Shown: positions 9,075-19,145 of the stretch, piece by piece
How the letters are laid out: every line of letters starts with the position of its first letter
Numbering within the stretch: the first letter of the stretch is position 1
Source of the DNA: Microbacterium sp. SORGH_AS_0862
GTDB taxonomy: Bacteria > Actinomycetota > Actinomycetes > Actinomycetales > Microbacteriaceae
Direction: 5' to 3'
Assembly: GCF_030818795.1 (NCBI RefSeq)
Contig: NZ_JAUTAY010000001.1
Location: 744,001-808,000 of the forward strand
Length of the DNA stretch: 64,000 nt
Position numbers and translations under genes: made by a program
The notes under the pieces: generated by a model
What the model was told of the DNA's origin: nothing
The model's database searches: none
The model's input: the letters and a program-made list of their open reading frames with translations, nothing else

Positions 9075-11789
9075 TCAGGAGCGGCGAGCGTGGGCGCGAC
9101 GCAAGGCCTTGTCCGCCTCCACCACGACGGCGGGGATCACCGACAGCGCGAGCGCCAGCAGCCACTCGCCGCCGCTGAGGCTCGTGGTCATCAGCAGGTT
9201 CTGGGCGAACCCGACCTCCACGCAGACGACGGTCAGGGCGACGGGGATCCACATCCACTTGAGGGCGTCCGCCCACGGCGCCGTGAATCCGGATGCGGGG
9301 TCCCGCCGCATCGCCATGCCCGCCAGCACGGATCCCAGGCTGATGACGACGAAGGCCATCGTGACCGGCACCGAGGCCTCGGTGGTGCGCGCTTCGCCGG
9401 GGGCCAGTAGGAGCGCGGCCAGCGCGGTGGCGAAGATGGTGCCGCCGTACACGAGCCACTGCGTGATGGAGCCGCGGTTCGCGAGGGTCTGGCGGACGTC
9501 GCGAGGCGGTCGGGACATGATGCCGTCGGGGTCGGGCCCGAACGTGATGGTCAGAACGGGGAAGAACGTGATGAAGGTGCTGAGGAAGATAACCATGAGC
9601 GGCGTGAGGGGCACACCGTTGTTGATGTCGAAGACGCTGGCGGCGAGGAAGAGCAGAACGAGGGAGAACAGCGTCGACATCTGGTACCGCACGTAGCCGA
9701 CGATCTTCTCGTAGATGCCGCGTCCCAGCCGGATGGCTTCGACGAGCGTCCCGAAGTCGTCGTCCGTCAGGATCATGCGCGCCGCCTGCTTCGTGACCTC
9801 GCTCCCGGAGCCCATGGCCACCCCGATGTCGGCCTGTTTGAGGGCGGCGGCATCGTTGACCGCGTCGCCGGTCATCGCGACGATGTCGCCGCGTTCCTGC
9901 AGGAGACGCGCCACCCGCAGCTTGTCCTCCGGGGTGACGCGACCGAACACGTGCAGCTCAGGCAGGCGGGCCGACAGCTCCGCATCGCTCAGCTCGCGCA
10001 GCTCGGAGCCGCTGATGGCCCCGGGTCCGAGCCCCAGCTCGTCGCCGATCGCGGCCGCCGTGACGGCGTGATCCCCCGTGATCATGCGCACCTCGATGCC
10101 GGCGCCCGCAGCGATCCGCACCGCCTCGATCGCCTCGGGCCGCAGAGGATCGACGATGCCGACGAGGGCCACGAACACGAAGGCCTCCGAGAAGGCCATC
10201 GGATCGACGATCGCCGCCTCCCGCTCGTCGTCGAGGATGCGGTAGCCGAACGCCAGCACGCGCAGTCCCTCGCCCGAGAGTCGGGCGTTGGCCGCGAGGA
10301 TGTCGTCGTGTGCCCGGGCGATGGGCACCACGCCCTCCGCGGTCAGCGCGTGCGTGCAGCGATCGAGGACCACATCCGGTCCGCCCTTGATGGTCGCGAC
10401 GAACGCGCTGTCGCCGTCCCACGGCACGTCGTGGCAGGTCACCATGAACTTGTACGCCGAGTCGAAGGGCACCTCGGCGACGCGCGGATACAGTCGCCGC
10501 GTCTCCTCCGCATCTGCGCCGAGCTTGGCCGCGAGCACCACCAGGGCCGCCTCGGTCGGATCCCCCACCACCGTGCCCGCATCCGAGACCGTCGCGTCGC
10601 TGTTGAGGCAAAGCCCGTACGCGAGCGCCGTGAAGTCGGGCACCTCGAGGCCGGCGGCATGACGCAGCGCTCCTGACTTGCGATATCCCTCGCCCTCGAC
10701 CGAGAACCACTGGCCGCGGGCGTAGAGGCGGCGAGCGGTCATCTGGTTGAGCGTCAGTGTGCCGGTCTTGTCCGAGTTGATCGCGGAGGTGGCACCGAGG
10801 GTCTCCACGTCGCTCAGGTTCTTGACGACCGCCCGGTGCTCGGCGAGCTGCTTGGCGCCGTACGAGAGCATGACCTGCACGAAGGTAGGCAGACCGGAAG
10901 GAATGGCGGAGACCGCCATGGCGATCCCCACGAGCAGGACCGTCTGGATCGACTCGCCGCGGGCGAATCCCAGCACGATCATGATCGCGACGGCGCCCCA
11001 CGCGATGAGTCCCAAGACCTTCGTGAGCCCGTCCAGCTCCCGCTGCAGAGGGCTCCGCGTGCCGACGACCGCCGTGAGCATCCCCGCGATGCGGCCCATC
11101 TGGGTCTGCATCCCGGTCTCGGTCACCACCATCGCGGCGGTGCCCCGCGTGAGGCTCGTGTTCTGGAAGAGCATGTTCTCGCGGTCGCCTAGGGCGACAT
11201 CGTCGTCGGCGAGCGTTTCCGCATCCTTCGGCACCGGGGCGCTCTCCCCCGTCAGAGCCGATTCCTGCGTCTCGCAGGTCGCGCTGCGCAGGATGCGGCC
11301 GTCGGCCGGGACGAGGTCTCCCGCCTCCAGCTGGACGACGTCCCCGACGACGACATCCGTCGCGTCGATCTGGCGCAGCGTGCCCTGGCGGAGCACCCGC
11401 ACCTGGGGGATCTGCAGCTGGGCGAGGGCATCGACGCTGCGACGCGCCGCGAGCTCCTGACGCGTGCCGAGCACCACGTTCAGCCCCACGAGCAATGCCA
11501 CCACGACGGCCACGGACGGCTGCGCGATGAGGATGCTGACCACCACGACGCCGATGAGCATGAGGTTCATCGGGTCGGCGAGCTGACGCAGCGCGATGGT
11601 CACCGCCCTCGGCGAGGGTGGCGCGGCGATCGCATTCGGGCCGTCGGCGGCCAGTCGTCCGGCCGCCTCCTCGTCGGACAGCCCCTCGGCAGCATCCCCA
11701 CCGAGCTCGGCCGCCACGCGGTCGGCATCCATCGCCCACCACGCTGCTGCCTCGGGCCGCGCGTCCACCGGTCTCTGCGTGTCGCTCAT
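9075..11789 (-). CDS. Cation-transporting P-type ATPase (P2 type)
   Basis: Membrane cation pump of 904 residues, with the N-terminal cation-ATPase domain, actuator TGES loop (LTGESAPVP, 179-187), phosphorylation site DKTGTLTLNQ (Asp340), nucleotide-binding KGGPDVVLDRC and hinge GDAVNDAAAL. The layout matches P2 (Ca2+ or Na+/K+-like) pumps. However, the helix-4 motif reads IPSGLP (297-301 is PSGLP) where Ca2+ pumps have PEGLP, so a main cation-ligating Glu is missing. The hinge also differs from the usual GDGVNDAPAL. Substrate therefore uncertain. ATG start with GGGGAGGTG just upstream. Confidence 0.93.
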   Translation of the reverse strand: MSDTQRPVDARPEAAAWWAMDADRVAAELGGDAAEGLSDEEAAGRLAADGPNAIAAPPSPRAVTIALRQLADPMNLMLIGVVVVSILIAQPSVAVVVALLVGLNVVLGTRQELAARRSVDALAQLQIPQVRVLRQGTLRQIDATDVVVGDVVQLEAGDLVPADGRILRSATCETQESALTGESAPVPKDAETLADDDVALGDRENMLFQNTSLTRGTAAMVVTETGMQTQMGRIAGMLTAVVGTRSPLQRELDGLTKVLGLIAWGAVAIMIVLGFARGESIQTVLLVGIAMAVSAIPSGLPTFVQVMLSYGAKQLAEHRAVVKNLSDVETLGATSAINSDKTGTLTLNQMTARRLYARGQWFSVEGEGYRKSGALRHAAGLEVPDFTALAYGLCLNSDATVSDAGTVVGDPTEAALVVLAAKLGADAEETRRLYPRVAEVPFDSAYKFMVTCHDVPWDGDSAFVATIKGGPDVVLDRCTHALTAEGVVPIARAHDDILAANARLSGEGLRVLAFGYRILDDEREAAIVDPMAFSEAFVFVALVGIVDPLRPEAIEAVRIAAGAGIEVRMITGDHAVTAAAIGDELGLGPGAISGSELRELSDAELSARLPELHVFGRVTPEDKLRVARLLQERGDIVAMTGDAVNDAAALKQADIGVAMGSGSEVTKQAARMILTDDDFGTLVEAIRLGRGIYEKIVGYVRYQMSTLFSLVLLFLAASVFDINNGVPLTPLMVIFLSTFITFFPVLTITFGPDPDGIMSRPPRDVRQTLANRGSITQWLVYGGTIFATALAALLLAPGEARTTEASVPVTMAFVVISLGSVLAGMAMRRDPASGFTAPWADALKWMWIPVALTVVCVEVGFAQNLLMTTSLSGGEWLLALALSVIPAVVVEADKALRRAHARRS

Positions 11790-11919
11790 GGCGCACCTCC
11801 CCGATCGCGATCATAGCGACGGGGCGGGATGCGGCCGCAGCACCGCTCTCGCCGATGAGCACCTGATTCTCCGGCCGAGGTGCCGCGGCGAGGACCCCGA
11901 TACCCCTATCGTGATGCTC

Positions 11920-12885
11920 ATGCCGCGCTTCGACATGGATCCTCACGCCCTCCGCGAGTACCGGCCCGAGGTGCGCGAGCCCGCCGACTTCGACGCCTTC
12001 TGGGCCGAGACGATCGCCTCCTCCCGCGCCGCGGGCGAGGAGGTGCGCTATCAGCGCGTCGCGTCGCCGTTCACCCTGGTCGACGTCTACGACGTCACCT
12101 TCAGCGGCTACGCGGGCGAACCGGTGCGCGCCTGGCTGACCGCACCGGCCGGCGCCGACGAGCCGCTGCCGGCGGTCGTCGAGTACAACGGCTACGGCGG
12201 CGGACGGGGGCTCGCGGGTGAGCGCCTCGGCTGGGCCAACGCCGGCTACGCGCACCTGTTGATGGACACCCGCGGTCAGGGCTCGATGTGGGGAACCGGC
12301 GGCGACACCCCCGACCCTCACGGCACCGGTCCGTCGGTCAGCGGCTTCATGACACGCGGCATCGAGGATCCGGCGCAGTACTACTACCGTCGCGTGTTCA
12401 CGGATGCGGTGCGCCTGGTGGATGCGGCGCGCACGCTCGACATCGTCGACGCCGACCGCGTCGCGGTGTGCGGAGGCAGCCAGGGCGGCGGGATCGCGCT
12501 GGCCGCGGGCGCCTTGTCGGAGGGACTTGTCGCGGTCATGCCCGACGTGCCGTTCCTGTGCCACTTCGAACGGGCGGTCGGGCTCACGGACGCGGATCCC
12601 TACCAGGAGATCGTGCGCTACCTCGCGGTGCACCGCCACACCGAGGAGCGCGTGTTCACCACGCTGTCCTACTTCGACGGCGTCAACATGGCGCGCCGCT
12701 CGGAGGCTCCCGCCCTGTTCTCGACAGCGCTGCACGATCAGACGTGCCCGCCCTCGACGGTCTTCGCCGCCCGCAACCACTACGCGGGCGAGGCGGACAT
12801 CGAGGTCTATCCCCACAACCAGCACGAGGGCGGTCTCATGTACCAGTGGTTCGCCCAGGCGGAGTTCCTCGCCGCACGCGTGTGA
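11920..12885 (+). CDS. Acetylxylan esterase / cephalosporin-C deacetylase family hydrolase
   Basis: Alpha/beta-hydrolase of 321 residues in the AXE1 family, which removes acetyl groups from xylan, xylo-oligosaccharides or similar esters. The nucleophile elbow is GGSQGGGIAL, the acid lies in the LHDQTCPPSTVF segment and the catalytic His in YPHNQHEGG, in the usual order. The DTRGQGSMWGTGGDT block is a family signature. There is no signal peptide, so it should act on imported acetylated sugars. Start ATG 11920 follows TATCGT (11907-11912) by 7 bases; ATG 11914 is also in frame. Monocistronic, ended by a hairpin overlapping its stop region. Confidence 0.92.
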   Translation: MPRFDMDPHALREYRPEVREPADFDAFWAETIASSRAAGEEVRYQRVASPFTLVDVYDVTFSGYAGEPVRAWLTAPAGADEPLPAVVEYNGYGGGRGLAGERLGWANAGYAHLLMDTRGQGSMWGTGGDTPDPHGTGPSVSGFMTRGIEDPAQYYYRRVFTDAVRLVDAARTLDIVDADRVAVCGGSQGGGIALAAGALSEGLVAVMPDVPFLCHFERAVGLTDADPYQEIVRYLAVHRHTEERVFTTLSYFDGVNMARRSEAPALFSTALHDQTCPPSTVFAARNHYAGEADIEVYPHNQHEGGLMYQWFAQAEFLAARV

Positions 12886-12918
12886 GTTCGGGATGCGGCG
12901 GAGCGCCGCATCCCGAAC
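12886..12918. terminator. Terminator hairpin after the esterase and ABC exporter genes
   Basis: A perfect 15-bp stem (12886-12900 with 12904-12918, arm GTTCGGGATGCGGCG) with a GAG loop sits between the convergent stops at 12885 and 12921. Confidence 0.85.
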
Positions 12919-12920
12919 CG

Positions 12921-14732
12921 TCACACGAGCGAGTCGCGCCAGGCGGCGTGCAGGCGCGCGAACGTGCCGGTGCCGCCGATGAGCGCCTCGGGCGCGTCGT
13001 CCTCGACGATGCGCCCGTGCTCCATGACGAGCACGCGATCCGCGATCGCGACCGTCGAGAGGCGGTGGGCGATGATGATGGCCGTGCGATCCGCGAGCAG
13101 CGTCCCGAGAGCCGACTGGATCTGACGCTCGCTCGGGATGTCGAGCGAGGCGGTCGCCTCGTCGAGGATCAGCACCGCCGGGTTCGCCAGGAAGGCGCGC
13201 GCGAACGAGATCAACTGGCGCTGTCCCGCCGACACACGGCCGCCGCGCTTGTTCACGTCCGTGTCGTAACCGTCGGGGAGTGCCTCGATGAACGCGTGTG
13301 CACCGACGGCCATCGCCGCATCCCGCACCTCGTCGAGGGTCGCGTCCGGCTTCCCCAGCGCGATGTTGTCGGCGACCGTTCCGCTGAACAGGTACGCCTC
13401 CTGCGTCACCATGACGATCGCGCGGCGCAGATCGGCCGAACCGAGCGTCCGCAGGTCCACGCCGTCGAGCGTCACGGATCCGCGGGTCGGGTCGTAGAAG
13501 CGGGAGACGAGTTTGGCCAGCGTCGACTTGCCCGCCCCCGTCGTGCCGACCAGGGCGATCGTCTGACCCGCCGGAACGTCCAGCGAGAAGTCGGGCAACA
13601 CGACGCGCCCGTCGCCGTAACCGAACGCCACGTCGTCGAAACGGATGGCGCCGCGCGGGCGCTCCAGTGCCACGGGATGCGCGGGCTCGGGAACCGTGGG
13701 CTCCTCCTCCAGCACGCCCGACACCTTCTCCAGTGCCGCTGCGGCCGACTGGTAGGAGTTCAGGAACATCGCCACCTCCTGCAGCGGCGAGAAGAAGTTG
13801 CGCACGTACAGCACGGCGGCCAGCAGCACCCCGATCTCCAGCGCTCCGCCGGCGACACGGATGCCGCCCAGGAGCAGCACCGCACCGAGACTCAGTGTCG
13901 AGATCGCCATCAGCCCGGGCTCGAACGTGCCGAACAGCCGGATGGAGCGCATGTTCACGTCGCGGTACTGCTCGCTCAGCTCGCCGAACTCGACGTCGCC
14001 GCGCTTCTCCTTGCGGAACGCCTTGACCGCGCGGATGCCGGTCATCGTCTCCACGAAATGCACGATGACCTTCGCGCTGATCACGCGCGACTCTCGGTAG
14101 ACCATCTGCGAGCGGCGGTAGAACCAGCGCATGAGCAGGCCGAGCGGGATGCCCATGACGATGAGCACGACCCCGCTCTGCCAGTCCAGCAGCAGCAGGG
14201 CGATGAGCGTGAAGGCACCGAACAGCACGCCCGAGACGAGCTCGTTGAGGCCGCCGTCGAGGAGCTCCCGGATCGTGTCGAGGTCGCTCGTCTGGCGGGA
14301 GATGATGCGTCCCGAGGTGTACGACTCGTGGAACTCGAGGCTCAGCCGCTGGGTGTGGCGGAAGATCCGGGTGCGCAGGTCGAGCATGACCGCCTGCGTG
14401 AGGCGTGCCGCGACCACCGCGTACCACCCGATGAGGGCGGCACCCAGCAGCCCGGATGCGAGATAGACGGCCACCACGCCGATCGTGGGCAGCCAGTCCA
14501 GCTCGTTCAGCACCGCCGGCAGCGCGTTGTCGATACCGAATGCGATCAGCGCCGGACCGACCACCCTCAGCGCCGTCGAGACGACGAGCACGACGGCGGC
14601 GAGGATGAGCTTGCCGCGCAGCGGAGCGATGAGTGAACCGAGCAGTCGCATCGAGCGGCGCCGGATCTCCCGGCTCTCGGCGCGGGTGTAGTCGGAGCGG
14701 TCTTCGCCGCTGGTTCCCGTGACGGTACTCAT
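12921..14732 (-). CDS. ABC exporter half-transporter, catalytic-site subunit
   Basis: Second subunit of a heterodimeric type-I ABC exporter (603 residues): six-helix membrane domain (about 30-320) then an ATPase. Walker A is GTTGAGKST, the Walker B end is [12 protein letters not shown] with the catalytic Glu, and the H-loop is IIAHRLSTV. The signature is VSAGQ instead of LSGGQ. The ATG overlaps the stop of the upstream half-transporter (ATGA, 14729-14732) and GGAGGAGG precedes it, so the two are co-translated. Compare the degenerate Walker B of the partner: together these give one consensus and one degenerate ATP site, as in BmrCD and TM287/288. Probable multidrug or lipid exporter. Confidence 0.93.
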   Translation of the reverse strand: MSTVTGTSGEDRSDYTRAESREIRRRSMRLLGSLIAPLRGKLILAAVVLVVSTALRVVGPALIAFGIDNALPAVLNELDWLPTIGVVAVYLASGLLGAALIGWYAVVAARLTQAVMLDLRTRIFRHTQRLSLEFHESYTSGRIISRQTSDLDTIRELLDGGLNELVSGVLFGAFTLIALLLLDWQSGVVLIVMGIPLGLLMRWFYRRSQMVYRESRVISAKVIVHFVETMTGIRAVKAFRKEKRGDVEFGELSEQYRDVNMRSIRLFGTFEPGLMAISTLSLGAVLLLGGIRVAGGALEIGVLLAAVLYVRNFFSPLQEVAMFLNSYQSAAAALEKVSGVLEEEPTVPEPAHPVALERPRGAIRFDDVAFGYGDGRVVLPDFSLDVPAGQTIALVGTTGAGKSTLAKLVSRFYDPTRGSVTLDGVDLRTLGSADLRRAIVMVTQEAYLFSGTVADNIALGKPDATLDEVRDAAMAVGAHAFIEALPDGYDTDVNKRGGRVSAGQRQLISFARAFLANPAVLILDEATASLDIPSERQIQSALGTLLADRTAIIIAHRLSTVAIADRVLVMEHGRIVEDDAPEALIGGTGTFARLHAAWRDSLV

Positions 14733-16531
14733 CGCACCTCCTCCTTCTCGTCCAGACTCGAGATCACGTGCCGGTAGTGCGCCGAGGAACGCATCAGCTC
14801 GCTGTGCGTTCCCACCGCGGTGACGCGCCCGTCTTCCAGGAGAGCGACGCGATCCGCGAGGGCCACGGTCGACGGCCGATGCGCGACGATGAGGGCGGTC
14901 GTGTCGGCCAGCACCCCACGCAGCCCCTCCTCCACCCGCGCCTCCGTGTCGACGTCGAGAGCCGACAGCGGGTCGTCGAGCACGAGCACCGACGGCCGCG
15001 CGGCGACCGCGCGGGCCAGGGCGAGACGCTGGCGTTGGCCTCCGGAGAGACTCAGTCCTTCCTCCCCGATGACGGTGTCGACGCCGGCGGGCAGCCGCTC
15101 GACGAACTCGGCCTGGGCGACGTCCAGCGCTTCGCGCAGCACGCGCTCGCCCTCCGGCGAGGCCGCATCCAGGTCGTCGCGTCCGAGCAGCACGTTCTCG
15201 CGCACCGAGGAGGAGAAGAGCGTCGCCTCCTCGAACGCCATCGAGATGTGCGTGCGCAGCTCGGCCAGGGTGAGATCCCTCACATCGACGCCGTCCAGCG
15301 TGACGCGCCCGCCGGTCACGTCGTACAGGCGGGTGGGCAGGGTCGTCAGCGTCGTCTTGCCCGAACCGGTGAGGCCCACGAGCGCCATCGTCTCCCCCGG
15401 CTCCAGGGCGAGATCGATCCCGTCCAGCAGATCGCGCTGCGCGTCCGGCGCGTCCTGGTAGCGGAAGTGCACGTTCTCGAACACGAGCCGGCCCCGGGGG
15501 TTCTCGATCGAGACCGGGTCGTCCGGATCGTCGATCGTGACCTGCTCGTCGAACACCTCGAACACGCGGTCGGTGGCGGTGCGCGCATCCAGGAGGAACG
15601 AGAAGAGGAAGCCGATCGACTCCATGGGCCAGCGCAGCACCGTCGCCATCGCGAAGAAGGCGAACAACTGGGCGACCGAGAGCTGGCCGAGCTGAGCGAG
15701 CACAATCCCCGCCGCCAGACACAGCGCGAAGGCGATCTCGGGCAGCAGGACCAGCCAGAACCAGATCAGGCCGATGGCCGTGGCCTTGCGCAGCTCCGTC
15801 TGGCGCAGCGTCTCGGCCTGGCGCGCGAACTTCGCGAGAGCGTGGGATCCGCGCCCGAACGCCTTCAGGACGCGGATGCCGTGCACGCTCTCCTCGACGG
15901 CGGTCGCGAGATCGCCCGCCTGGTCCTGGCTCTGGCGGGCGAGCACCCCGTATTGCTTCTCGAAGCGATACCCGGCGTACCAGAGGGGAGCCGAACACAG
16001 CAGGAAGATCGTGCCGAGCACCCAGTGCCACTGGAACAGCAGCACCGACCCCAGCGCGATCGTCAGCACGTTGACGACGAGCAGGATGACGCCGAAGGCG
16101 AGCCAGCGTCGGATGAGGCTGATGTCCTGCATCATGCGGCTGAGCAGCTGACCGGACTGCCACCGGTCGTGGAACGCGACGGGGAGTCGTTGCAGGCGCG
16201 CGGCGAAGCCGGTGCGCAAGGCGTACTCGACCCTGGTCGAAGGCGCGAGCACGAACCAGCGCCGACCCCAGACGAGAGCGGCCTCGGCGAGCCCGAGCCC
16301 GATGACGGCGAGCGTGCCCCAGAGGATCTGCGTCGGATCGGCGGAGGCGATCGGCCCCGCGACGACGCCCTCGAGCACGAGCGGGATCATCAGGGCGACG
16401 ACGCTGGCGGCGAGCGCGCTGACGGCGCCGAGCACGAGCGGACGCAGCACAGGGCGCACGAACGGCAGGAGCCGCGCGAGGGCGCGAAGCGTGGACGGTT
16501 CGGTGGACGAACGAGAAGGTGTGGAACTCAT
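14729..16531 (-). CDS. ABC exporter half-transporter, degenerate-site subunit
   Basis: First subunit (600 residues) of the heterodimeric exporter. Membrane domain about 25-310, ATPase with Walker [10 protein letters not shown], signature [10 protein letters not shown] and H-loop IVAHRPSTV. Walker B ends [12 protein letters not shown]: the catalytic Glu is replaced by Asp, the hallmark of the non-hydrolysing site in heterodimeric exporters. The ATG at 16531 (residues MSSTPSRSS) is chosen because GAGG lies upstream; the open frame extends further to 16687 but without a ribosome site. A 21-codon ORF (16641-16706) precedes it by 109 bases and probably controls expression. Confidence 0.93.
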   Translation of the reverse strand: MSSTPSRSSTEPSTLRALARLLPFVRPVLRPLVLGAVSALAASVVALMIPLVLEGVVAGPIASADPTQILWGTLAVIGLGLAEAALVWGRRWFVLAPSTRVEYALRTGFAARLQRLPVAFHDRWQSGQLLSRMMQDISLIRRWLAFGVILLVVNVLTIALGSVLLFQWHWVLGTIFLLCSAPLWYAGYRFEKQYGVLARQSQDQAGDLATAVEESVHGIRVLKAFGRGSHALAKFARQAETLRQTELRKATAIGLIWFWLVLLPEIAFALCLAAGIVLAQLGQLSVAQLFAFFAMATVLRWPMESIGFLFSFLLDARTATDRVFEVFDEQVTIDDPDDPVSIENPRGRLVFENVHFRYQDAPDAQRDLLDGIDLALEPGETMALVGLTGSGKTTLTTLPTRLYDVTGGRVTLDGVDVRDLTLAELRTHISMAFEEATLFSSSVRENVLLGRDDLDAASPEGERVLREALDVAQAEFVERLPAGVDTVIGEEGLSLSGGQRQRLALARAVAARPSVLVLDDPLSALDVDTEARVEEGLRGVLADTTALIVAHRPSTVALADRVALLEDGRVTAVGTHSELMRSSAHYRHVISSLDEKEEVR

Positions 16532-16640
16532 GATCCTCGAGGAGAGCGTGCGGCGGCGACGCCGCTGAAGGGTGAACTCGCACGCAGAGGTGCGGCGGCT
16601 CGGAGAGGGAGAGGGCCGCGTGGAAGCGGCGGAGCGGTGG

Positions 16641-16706
16641 CTACGCGGAGCGCGCGGGCACCGCGAGGACGGCGGGGATTTCCGCAATGGCGAATGCCTG
16701 AGTCAT
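16641..16706 (-). CDS. 21-residue upstream ORF (candidate leader peptide) of ABC exporter
   Basis: ATG at 16706 is preceded by GAGGAGGACGAT, one of the best ribosome sites in the window. The frame encodes [13 protein letters not shown] followed by LAVPARSA and ends at TAG 16641. The end of the ORF can form a small stem (GCGGTG with CACCGC just after the stop), and the next 109 bases up to the exporter start contain further stems (GCGTGCG with CGCACGC). A good promoter lies 54 bases upstream. The arrangement recalls bmrB, the leader peptide that controls the heterodimeric exporter bmrCD in B. subtilis through ribosome stalling. Translation and function are inferred. Confidence 0.55.
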   Translation of the reverse strand: MTQAFAIAEIPAVLAVPARSA

Positions 16707-16759
16707 ATCGTCCTCCTCGAGTGCACGGATGCCGCGGCGAGTGCGCGCGACAGCCCTCC

Positions 16760-16788
16760 AGACTATGCTGTGTGTTCGCTGAGTGCAA
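16760..16788 (-). promoter_or_regulatory. Promoter of the leader-ABC exporter operon
   Basis: On the minus strand TTGCAC (16783-16788) and TAGTCT (16760-16765) are separated by 17 bases. This gives a transcript start near 16752 and an untranslated leader of about 45 bases before the small upstream ORF. Confidence 0.6.
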
Positions 16789-16823
16789 CGATCAGTTCCG
16801 CGCGGGCATTCCCGCGCGTGGGG

Positions 16824-17315
16824 TCAAGAGGCTTCGCGGGCGAGCAGGCTGCGCTTGACCTCGACGCCCCACGCGAAGCCGCCCATCGCGCCGCCGGTGC
16901 GGAGCACGCGGTGGCACGGCACGAAAAGGGCCGGTGCGTTGCGCGCGCAGACGGATGCGGCGGCGCGCACCGCGCGAGGACTTCCCAACGCTGCGGCGAA
17001 CTCCGCGTACGTGAGGGGCTGGCCCGGCTCGATGCGGCGCAGCATCCGCCAGCCCGCGAGCTGTCCGGCGGTGCCCGTCTGGTGCACCTCGACCTCGTCG
17101 ATGGCTCGCACGTCGCCGCCGTAGTAGGCGGCGACCGCATCCAGGGCGTCGACCGCGCCCTCGACGATCTCGGCGGGTCGATCCGCCGCACGCACGCGGG
17201 CGATGATGACCTCGTGGTCGGCGCTCCAGCCGGAGGCGAGGACGCGCTGCCGATCGTCGACGAGCGCGGTGAAGGCTCCGTCAGGGGTGGCGATGGTGGC
17301 GATGTGCGCGGTCAT
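16824..17315 (-). CDS. ogt: Methylated-DNA--protein-cysteine methyltransferase
   Basis: Suicide repair protein that takes the alkyl group from O6-alkylguanine (and O4-alkylthymine) onto its own cysteine. 163 residues, the usual length. The acceptor site [11 protein letters not shown] and the helix-turn-helix region with the [16 protein letters not shown] segment (the RA of this motif flips the base) are intact. Start ATG 17315 overlaps the stop of the Ada-AlkA gene (ATGA, 17312-17315), so the two repair genes form a coupled operon; the open frame beyond 17315 is out-of-frame Ada-AlkA sequence. Confidence 0.95.
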   Translation of the reverse strand: MTAHIATIATPDGAFTALVDDRQRVLASGWSADHEVIIARVRAADRPAEIVEGAVDALDAVAAYYGGDVRAIDEVEVHQTGTAGQLAGWRMLRRIEPGQPLTYAEFAAALGSPRAVRAAASVCARNAPALFVPCHRVLRTGGAMGGFAWGVEVKRSLLAREAS

Positions 17316-18817
17316 GCGATGCGGCTCTCGTTCGGGAGGCGGGCGGGACGGGGGATCTGCGCGGGCACGCCGGCGACGGCGGCCCAAAGGTGCGCGGTGA
17401 GGTAGCTGCGCCAGGGTGCGGCGCGGACGGACCACGCGGTCAGGGCACGGGGCTCCGCGGGGAGCCCGAGCCGGGCGGCGCCGGTGCGCACGGCGACGTC
17501 ACCGGGAAGGAACACGTCGGGATCGCCCGTGACCCGCATCCGCACGTAGTCCGCGGTCCACGGTCCGATCCCGGGCATCGCGAGCAGGGCCGCGCGCTGA
17601 TCGTGGGCGTCGCCGCCGGCGTCGAGCACCAGCGAGCCGTCGGCGAGCGCCGCGGCGGCACCGACGATGGCGCGGGTGCGGGCGGCGGGGCCGCGCAGCA
17701 CCTCTGCGCCGCGCTCGGCGATCGCCGCCATGGTCGGGAAGAGCAGGTCGGTGCCTTCGTGGGCGGGCACCCGCTCCCCCAGGTGCTGCGCGAGAGCGGC
17801 GAGGGCCGTGCGCGCCGCGGCGACGGTGATCTGCTGGCCCACCATCGCACGGATGAGCATCTCGTGCGGGTCCGCGGCGCCGGGGACGCGGATGCCGGGA
17901 AGCGCGGCGACACGCTCGGCAAGCTCCGGGTGGGCTGCGAGCGCCTGATCGACGGCGAGCGGATCCGCATCCAGATCGAACAGCCGACGCACCCGCGTGA
18001 CCAGCTGCGGCAGATCTGCGAGCTGCGACAGGCGGGCGCGCAAGCGGAGCGCGTCGCCGTCGCGGCGCACCTCGAACCACGCGGAGCCGCCGGCCAGGCG
18101 CAGGGTGCGCGCGAAGGTCGTCGTCGTGACGGTCTCCACGCCCGGCAGCGCGCGGGCCGTCATCCACGCGAAGATGCCGTCGTCGTCGATCGGACGCCGG
18201 TGCGCGAGGAGCAGATCGATCTCACCGGGAGTCGCACGGTTCTCGGATCTCCGCCGCGCGCGCAGCGCGAGCGGCGTCATCCCGAACACCTCGCGGACGG
18301 TGTCGTTGAACTGCCGCACACTCGCGAAGCCCGCGGAGAAGGCGACGTCTGCGGCAGGGAGGTCCGTGCCGACGAGGAGCATCCGCGCCGTGTGGGCGCG
18401 GTGGGCCCGCGCGAGTGCGAGCGGTGACGCGCCGAGCTCGGCGGTGAGGATGCGGCCGAGCTGCCGCGACGAGTAGCCGAGCCGGCGGGCGAGCCCCGGC
18501 ACGCCCTCGCGCTCGACCACGCCGTCGGCGATGAGACGCATGGCGCGCCCGGCGACGTCGCCGCGGAGGTCCCACTCCGGCGAGCCGGGCGCAGCCTCGG
18601 GCAGACAGCGCTTGCAGGCGCGGTAGCCCGCCTCGTGCGCGGCGGCGCTCGTGGGATAGAACGTGACGTTCTCGGCGCGGGGTGTGCGCGCGGGGCAACT
18701 GGGGCGGCAGTAGATGCCGGTGGTGTGCACCGCGGTGACGAACTGGCCGTCGAAGCGCGCGTCCCGCGCGTCGATCGCACGGTAGCGCTCGTCGAAGGTC
18801 ATCGCGGAGATGGGCAC
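17312..18817 (-). CDS. Ada-type regulator fused to AlkA 3-methyladenine DNA glycosylase
   Basis: 501-residue fusion for the adaptive response to alkylation. Residues 1-80 are the Ada zinc domain with Cys37, Cys41, Cys68 and Cys71 (GIYCRPSC and ACKRC); Cys37 is the methylphosphotriester acceptor. Residues about 85-185 are an AraC helix-turn-helix region. Residues about 195-490 are AlkA: N-terminal AlkA fold, helix-hairpin-helix [11 protein letters not shown], then the catalytic Asp in [11 protein letters not shown]. Alkylated DNA phosphate would turn the protein into an activator of its own operon. GTG 18817 follows a CAGGCT box by 6 bases; ATG 18802 is an alternative start. The O6-methylguanine function is supplied by the coupled ogt gene. 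Confidence 0.93.
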   Translation of the reverse strand: MPISAMTFDERYRAIDARDARFDGQFVTAVHTTGIYCRPSCPARTPRAENVTFYPTSAAAHEAGYRACKRCLPEAAPGSPEWDLRGDVAGRAMRLIADGVVEREGVPGLARRLGYSSRQLGRILTAELGASPLALARAHRAHTARMLLVGTDLPAADVAFSAGFASVRQFNDTVREVFGMTPLALRARRRSENRATPGEIDLLLAHRRPIDDDGIFAWMTARALPGVETVTTTTFARTLRLAGGSAWFEVRRDGDALRLRARLSQLADLPQLVTRVRRLFDLDADPLAVDQALAAHPELAERVAALPGIRVPGAADPHEMLIRAMVGQQITVAAARTALAALAQHLGERVPAHEGTDLLFPTMAAIAERGAEVLRGPAARTRAIVGAAAALADGSLVLDAGGDAHDQRAALLAMPGIGPWTADYVRMRVTGDPDVFLPGDVAVRTGAARLGLPAEPRALTAWSVRAAPWRSYLTAHLWAAVAGVPAQIPRPARLPNESRIA

Positions 18818-18937
18818 GTCCCCAGCCTGTCACGCCTCCACGACACGGGCTCGCGGTTTTCGGACGCCGCAGCAGGGCCCGTACCGCTGTGCCCGAGGCG
18901 GCGCGCCCCGTGCCGCGCGGGGTGCTGTCTCTTCCTG

Positions 18938-19019
18938 CCCGAGTTGCGTCGCATGTGCGCAAGTGCGACAGGCTTCCGCATCCGCGACAGACGTTCACTG
19001 TCGCATCCGCGCAAAGGTG
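18938..19019 (+). repeat. 82-bp palindromic repeat C, left copy
   Basis: Begins CCCGAGTTGCGTCGCATG and ends GCGCAAAGGTG, with an internal stem (GCGACAG and CTGTCGC). It aligns without gaps to the reverse complement of 20269-20350, also 82 bp. The first 24 bases of the two copies are identical. The rest of 18818-19055 has no gene; it holds only this repeat and the CTGGGCGGGCCCG arm (19037-19049) of a further inverted repeat. Confidence 0.7.
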
Positions 19020-19092
19020 CGGCGGATCCGAGGCAGCTGGGCGGGCCCGCCTAGCTGTACCCGGTCATGAGGTTGGTGACATTCGGATAGGG

Positions 19093-19144
19093 AGAAGGCC
19101 TCCACGATTGGTGGTGTCTAACGTCACCGAAGTGGAGGCCTTCT
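19093..19144 (+). promoter_or_regulatory. Hairpin sequestering the transposase ribosome site
   Basis: AGAAGGCCTCCAC (19093-19105) is perfectly complementary to 19132-19144. The right arm contains GGAGG (19134-19138), 7 bases before the TTG start of the transposase, so folding hides the ribosome site. Transcripts entering from outside would form the stem, a known way for insertion sequences to avoid activation by read-through. Confidence 0.65.
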
Positions 19145-19145
19145 C

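Noticed and set aside
9958-14427. 1489-residue ORF on the minus strand
   Set aside because: Out-of-frame reading through the ABC exporter, the esterase and the ATPase; Arg-rich with no motif.
12921-16583. 1220-residue fused ABC protein
   Set aside because: The first half is an out-of-frame reading of the upstream half-transporter; the real genes overlap as ATGA at 14729-14732.
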